9,344 nt of DNA, from the NCBI GenBank assembly GCA_023396535.1, contig JAEWWD010000295.1, positions 1 through 9,344 on the forward strand. Reading direction: 5' to 3'. Shown in pieces: positions 6,155-9,344 of the stretch. Within the stretch, counting starts at the first letter, position 1. The number at the start of each line of letters is the position of its first letter. This DNA is from Bacillota bacterium (GTDB lineage Bacteria > Bacillota > Clostridia > Christensenellales > CAG-138). Made by a program: the position numbers and the translations under genes. A model generated the notes under the pieces. The model made no database searches. It worked only from the letters and a program-made list of their open reading frames with translations, and was not told the origin of the DNA.

Positions 6155-6447
6155 AATTGACTAGGCAAAGGCGACGAAGAGGAGTAGTAGGCGGTCAACC
6201 CAAGGCATAGAGAGCAGCGGATGGTGGAAGCGTTGCGTTTGGACATCGTTGAAGTAGCCTCGGAGCAGCGGATCGAACAGGGGATATCCTCCCAAGTAGT
6301 CTCCGCCGTACGTTCCCCACGTTACAGGGGAAGCGGAATCGAGGCGTAAGCTGTCCGTTCCGGTTAAGCGCGCATGGAATCTATCCGTGCGAATTCAGGT
6401 GGTACCGCGTAATCCACGTCCTGTAGTTTCAGGACGTGGATTTTTTT
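6155..6447 (+). promoter_or_regulatory. T-box riboswitch, probable valine (GUA) specifier
   Basis: A T-box leader senses uncharged tRNA and lets transcription continue only when that tRNA lacks its amino acid. Visible parts in order: the GA-rich base of Stem I and AGUA-type motif (6173-6189), the AG bulge AGAGAG (6209-6214), and the distal loop GGATGGTG (6219-6226). The distal stem pairs GCAGCG with CGTTGC. The 3' side of the specifier loop reads GAA-GUA-G followed by CCUC (6258-6261), which pairs with GAGG (6179-6182). This places GUA (6254-6256) as specifier, hence tRNA-Val(UAC). The Stem III hairpin is TTCCCC / GGGGAA (6313-6332) with a CGTTA loop. The T-box itself is AGGTGGTACCGCG (6397-6409); its UGGU would pair with an ACCA acceptor end, compatible with tRNA-Val. 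Riboswitch identity is near certain; the specifier call was made by eye and is less so. Confidence 0.93.
6411..6447 (+). terminator. Regulated terminator of the T-box leader
   Basis: A 13-bp perfect stem (6411-6423 with 6430-6442) and a six-base loop end in a run of seven T (6441-6447). The 5' arm directly follows the T-box sequence and would be captured by the competing antiterminator when uncharged tRNA is bound. Confidence 0.92.
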
Positions 6448-6489
6448 ATATCCGCAAAAGTTTCAGGAGAAAGCAAAGGAGAGTGCGCC

Positions 6490-8139
6490 ATGATCGAACG
6501 TTATATCAACAGGGCCCAATTTTCTTCGTACGAAGATTTCAAAGCCAATTATCGGGTTTCTTACCCGGAGGATTTTAATTTTGCGACGCATGTCGTGGAC
6601 GCGTGGGCACAAGAGGAGCCGGAGCGCCGCGCGCTGACATGGTGCGACGATCATGGGGATAGCCGCATGTTTACGTTTTCGGATATCTCCCGCCTGTCCC
6701 GTCAGGCGGCGCGCTACCTTGCGACGCTGGGCATTCAAAAGGGCGATATGGTCATGCTGCTTTTAAAACGCCGCTGGGAATACTGGATTACCGCCGTAGC
6801 GCTGCACCGCATCGGCGCTATCGTCATACCGGCTGCCTATCAGCTCGCTGCGAAGGATATCGTCTATCGCGCGAAAGCAGCGAACATCCGGATGATCATA
6901 GCTGTGAACGATCCCTGGGTCATCGAGCAGGTGGAAGCGGCGCGGCCGGAGTGCCCGAGCGTGGAGTTTTATGCGCTTCTTGGAGAACGACGCAAAGGGT
7001 GGCTGGATTACGCAGCAGGATTCGAAAACGCCGCTCCGGACTATATCCGGGAGGATACGTTGACCGTGCGCGATCTCATGCTCATGTATTTTACCTCCGG
7101 TACAACCGGCATGCCCAAAATGGTCATGCATGATCAGAGCTACCCTATCGGGCATATCGTAACGGCGCGGTACTGGCAGCAGGTGCAGGACGGCGGGCTG
7201 CATATCACGGTCGCCGATTCCGGCTGGGCGAAGTTCGGCTGGGGCTCCATTTACGGGCAGTGGATCAGCGGATCTGAAATACTCGGATACGACGCCGATA
7301 GCAAATTCAGCCCGCGCAGGCTGATCGAAACCATCCGCGAATACCGCCCCACCTCCCTGTGCGTGCCGGGGACTATATACCGCTTCATGATGAAGGAGGG
7401 CATTACGCGCGAGGATTTCGCCTCCATACGGCATTGCGGCACGGCGGGGGAGCCCCTTGCGCCAGAAATCATGCGCGCGTTTGAGGAGATCACGGGCCTG
7501 AAGATACACGAAGGATTTGGCCAGTCCGAGTCGAGCGTGCTGGTCGCTAATTTTCCCTGGTTCGCGCCGCGCGCCGGCTCCATGGGGAAGCCCTCGCCGC
7601 TTTACGATATTCGCATTATTGAGGAGGACGGAAAGGAATGCAAAGCCGGGGAAGTTGGCGAGCTGGTCATTTGCAATCTGGGTCAGCACAGGCCGGAGGG
7701 GCTGCTGTGCGGATATTGGGCGAACGGAAAACTTGTGCCCGCGTACGACGGAAACTATGTATACCATACGGGGGATCTCGTTTGGAAGGATGAGGACGGA
7801 TATCTCTGGTTCGTGGGCCGCAACGACGATATGATCAAGTGTTCCGGCTACCGTATCGGGCCGTTTGAGATCGAATCCGTGCTGCTGACGCATCCGAGCG
7901 TGCAGGAATGCGCCATCACCGGCGCGCCGGACCCCATCCGCGGCCAGGTCGTCAAGGCGACCATCGTGCTCAACGGCGGGTATGAGAGCGGGCATGAACT
8001 GACAAAGGAGCTGCAGGAATACGTCAAGCATATGACCGCGCCCTATAAATATCCGCGCGTAATCGAATATGTTTCCGCGCTGCCCAAGACGACGTCCGGC
8101 AAAATACAGCGGTGCCGCATTCGCGCGGCGCAGGCATAA
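6490..8139 (+). CDS. AMP-forming acyl-CoA synthetase, ACSM / Acs-like
   Basis: This 549-residue member of the ANL adenylating superfamily activates a carboxylic acid with ATP to an acyl-adenylate and transfers it to CoA. Motifs in order: phosphate-binding YFTSGTTGMPK (200-210), DSGWAKFGWG (243-252) typical of the medium-chain/ACSM branch, EGFGQSE (341-347), YHTGD (425-429), the hinge region GRNDDMIKCSGYRI (443-456), and PKTTSGKIQ (532-540) with the catalytic lysine K538. All key residues are present and the length is normal, so it should be active. I chose ATG at 6490 because AAAGGAG (6475-6481) lies eight bases upstream; the in-frame GTG at 6436 falls inside the terminator. Expression is controlled by the T-box leader. 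A valine specifier suggests that its acid may be isobutyrate or another branched-chain acid, which is inference; acetate, propionate, butyrate or aryl acids remain possible. Confidence 0.9.
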   Translation: MIERYINRAQFSSYEDFKANYRVSYPEDFNFATHVVDAWAQEEPERRALTWCDDHGDSRMFTFSDISRLSRQAARYLATLGIQKGDMVMLLLKRRWEYWITAVALHRIGAIVIPAAYQLAAKDIVYRAKAANIRMIIAVNDPWVIEQVEAARPECPSVEFYALLGERRKGWLDYAAGFENAAPDYIREDTLTVRDLMLMYFTSGTTGMPKMVMHDQSYPIGHIVTARYWQQVQDGGLHITVADSGWAKFGWGSIYGQWISGSEILGYDADSKFSPRRLIETIREYRPTSLCVPGTIYRFMMKEGITREDFASIRHCGTAGEPLAPEIMRAFEEITGLKIHEGFGQSESSVLVANFPWFAPRAGSMGKPSPLYDIRIIEEDGKECKAGEVGELVICNLGQHRPEGLLCGYWANGKLVPAYDGNYVYHTGDLVWKDEDGYLWFVGRNDDMIKCSGYRIGPFEIESVLLTHPSVQECAITGAPDPIRGQVVKATIVLNGGYESGHELTKELQEYVKHMTAPYKYPRVIEYVSALPKTTSGKIQRCRIRAAQA

Positions 8140-8170
8140 TACGAAATATGAATTCGATATAGGTTTGCGC

Positions 8171-8200
8171 TTGGCGTGGTCTTGGACAGGGTATTATAAT
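8171..8200 (+). promoter_or_regulatory. Promoter of the DUF1801 gene
   Basis: A perfect TATAAT (8195-8200) has a TTGGCG box (8171-8176) 18 bases upstream. The leader then holds a nine-pair stem-loop with one bulge (8212-8220 / 8227-8236) without a T run, so it is not a terminator. No terminator is visible after the acyl-CoA synthetase stop at 8139, so read-through into this gene is also possible. Confidence 0.6.
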
Positions 8201-8270
8201 AAAAAGAAAGCGTCCGGGCATTGTTCTGCGCCGGACATGCTTCCATAATCGGATACATGGGGAGAGAGGC

Positions 8271-8669
8271 ATGGAGTCTATCGACGAATACATCGCACAG
8301 TTCGGGCCGGCCATACAGGAGCGGCTGCAGGCCATGCGCGACGCCATACGCCGCGCGGCGCCGGACGCGGGGGAAAAGATCAGCTATGGTATGCCGACGT
8401 TTGCGCTGTACGGAAATCTCGTGCATTTCGCCGCGATGAAGCATCATATCGGGTTTTATCCCGGCGCGAGCGGCGTGGAAGCATTTGCGGACAAACTGAA
8501 GGACTTTGAAACATCGAAGGGAACCATACGGCTTCCATTCGATAGGCCTCTCCCACTGGAGCTCATTGAGGAGATCGTACTCTTCCGGGTAAATCAGAAT
8601 CAGGGAGCGGCATGGGCAAAACGGGAAAAACGCAAAGCGAACACACCAAACACCGGCAATAACAAATAA
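8271..8669 (+). CDS. DUF1801 (YdhG-like) small protein
   Basis: This 132-residue cytosolic protein matches the DUF1801 / YdhG group, which shares a fold with the YjbR/CyaY (frataxin-like) superfamily. Visible family features are an N-terminal helix with LQAMRDAIRRAAPDA (about 19-33), ISYGMPTF (37-44), the HIGFYPG strand (59-65), and the KGTIRLPFDRPLP segment (83-95). The C-terminus is a basic, low-complexity tail. The ATG follows a GGGGAGAG Shine-Dalgarno by four to five bases. The molecular function of this family is not established; some members are discussed as iron-handling proteins, but no iron-binding residues can be demonstrated here. It is convergent with the gene at 8711-9310, and nothing suggests a shared pathway with the acyl-CoA synthetase upstream. 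Confidence 0.85.
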   Translation: MESIDEYIAQFGPAIQERLQAMRDAIRRAAPDAGEKISYGMPTFALYGNLVHFAAMKHHIGFYPGASGVEAFADKLKDFETSKGTIRLPFDRPLPLELIEEIVLFRVNQNQGAAWAKREKRKANTPNTGNNK

Positions 8670-8689
8670 GGAGGCTATTGCCTCCTTTT
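8668..8689. terminator. Bidirectional terminator between convergent genes
   Basis: AAGGAGGC (8668-8675) and GCCTCCTT (8680-8687) form a perfect eight-bp stem with a TATT loop, ending in TTTT on the plus strand. The stem begins within the TAA stop codon of the DUF1801 gene. On the minus strand it is followed by ATTTGTT, so it may also end the convergent transcript. Confidence 0.8.
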
Positions 8690-8710
8690 ACTATTTTGGA
8701 TACTTATTGA

Positions 8711-9310
8711 TTACTCGTTGATTACGCTGTCGTATATATTTTGAGCAAGTTCCTTATATCCGCCCTTGTAGGCGACGGTAAACTGCACGCGGCTAAGCGC
8801 TTCAGCTGCACGCCAGAGCAAAGCGAGTTCTTCCGGGTCATTCTTTTTGAGTGTATATAGCTTTTCCAGTAATCCATAAACCGCGCCTTGAACGCAATGG
8901 TCAAAGGGCTTTTTGTTCTGCCAGAAACCAAATCCTGAAAAGCCCAGTATGAAGCTATACTTGTTTTCCCCCCGAAAGAGTATCTGAGAACGAAGGACGC
9001 GCTTTGTAAGAAAAGAATACTCGCATACTTCCATGAGTTGATCAAAGGGACGTTGTTCGTCCTGGGTAAAAACTTTTTCCCATTCCGCACCGACAGAAAG
9101 TCTATCTTGCATATGTGCCACGGCAGAACGGCTGAGCTTTTTGTTGGTCATAAGCCGCAATGTAAACAGGCAGAAAAACAAAATGTCGGGATGCGGCATG
9201 GGAATCTTGGGCATTGCCATATAGATAATGCCCACTCTATCGTATTGACGGCCGTAAAAATGCAGCTCAGGAGCTTGCAGACTTGCTTCCTTCAAATATC
9301 CGCGGGCCAA
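8711..9310 (-). CDS. Hypothetical protein, possibly DUF6553-like, 5' end uncertain
   Basis: This open frame encodes up to 199 residues, with no confident functional assignment. The C-terminal half has a serine/glycine-rich strand (YSFILGFSGFGF, about 118-129) followed by helices with NDPEELALLWRAAEAL (about 157-172). The layout reminds me of clostridial DUF6553 proteins, from memory only. There is no signal peptide; a hydrophobic stretch at about 43-53 (DILFFCLFTLRL) is too short and mixed to call a membrane segment. The first possible start is TTG at 9310, directly preceded by an in-frame TAA and without a Shine-Dalgarno sequence. Internal ATGs at about residues 31 and 33 are alternatives. 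The N-terminus may therefore be truncated or interrupted by a nonsense change. Its base composition is visibly more AT-rich than its neighbours, which may indicate separate ancestry. Confidence 0.6.
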   Translation of the reverse strand: MARGYLKEASLQAPELHFYGRQYDRVGIIYMAMPKIPMPHPDILFFCLFTLRLMTNKKLSRSAVAHMQDRLSVGAEWEKVFTQDEQRPFDQLMEVCEYSFLTKRVLRSQILFRGENKYSFILGFSGFGFWQNKKPFDHCVQGAVYGLLEKLYTLKKNDPEELALLWRAAEALSRVQFTVAYKGGYKELAQNIYDSVINE

Positions 9311-9344
9311 TTATGGCATTGTTCGAACTTGAGCTGTATAGGAT

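Noticed and set aside
6436..6489. GTG at 6436 as an upstream start for the acyl-CoA synthetase.
   Set aside because: It falls inside the 3' arm of the T-box terminator and lacks a Shine-Dalgarno; the ATG at 6490 has one at ideal spacing.
6763..8031. A 422-codon open frame on the minus strand opposite the acyl-CoA synthetase.
   Set aside because: It has no recognisable motifs or ribosome site and lies entirely within a well-supported ANL-family gene on the plus strand; such antisense frames are common in GC-rich codon usage.

Overview
This 9.3-kb window looks like a chromosomal stretch from an anaerobic, moderately GC-rich member of the Clostridia. The evidence is a canonical T-box riboswitch, Gram-positive style Shine-Dalgarno sequences, consensus sigma-A promoters, TTG/GTG starts, and an oxygen-sensitive ferredoxin-type redox cluster. 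No species can be named from the sequence alone. No tRNA, rRNA, CRISPR array, transposase or phage gene is visible.

Left region (1-370): essentially non-coding and crowded with strong stem-loops. One 26-base palindrome occurs twice (91-116 and 330-355), bracketing three more hairpins. The hairpin at 293-323 is a good minus-strand terminator for the operon to its right.

Minus-strand block (371-5164): an MFS transporter of the MefA-like type is followed by four tightly coupled genes. They encode a small [2Fe-2S] protein, an NAD(P)/FAD-type pyridine nucleotide-disulfide oxidoreductase, a protein joining two ferredoxin motifs to a BFD-like [2Fe-2S] domain, and a DadA-type FAD amine/amino-acid oxidoreductase. 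The last four resemble the HcnABC / sarcosine oxidase / D-hydroxyproline dehydrogenase class of multi-subunit amine or imino-acid dehydrogenases. The BFD domain, which usually sits at the C-terminus of the HcnB-type subunit, is here on the ferredoxin subunit. The substrate is unknown. Promoters are visible before the transporter, where a 21-bp palindrome overlaps the promoter, and again overlapping the transporter stop codon just before the four redox genes.

Divergent plus-strand block (5344-8669): a PHP-domain metal-dependent phosphoesterase has its own near-consensus promoter. Next comes a complete T-box leader (promoter, Stem I, Stem III, T-box, terminator) with a probable GUA (valine) specifier. 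It controls an acyl-CoA synthetase of the AMP-forming, medium-chain (ACSM/Acs) type. This pairing is the most interesting item in the window, because it suggests that valine shortage switches on activation of a carboxylic acid, plausibly isobutyrate for valine synthesis by reductive carboxylation. A small DUF1801 (YdhG-like) protein follows with its own promoter.

Right end (8711-9310, minus): a convergent, less GC-rich gene of unknown function (perhaps DUF6553-like) has an uncertain or damaged 5' end. A bidirectional terminator at 8668-8689 separates it from the DUF1801 gene.
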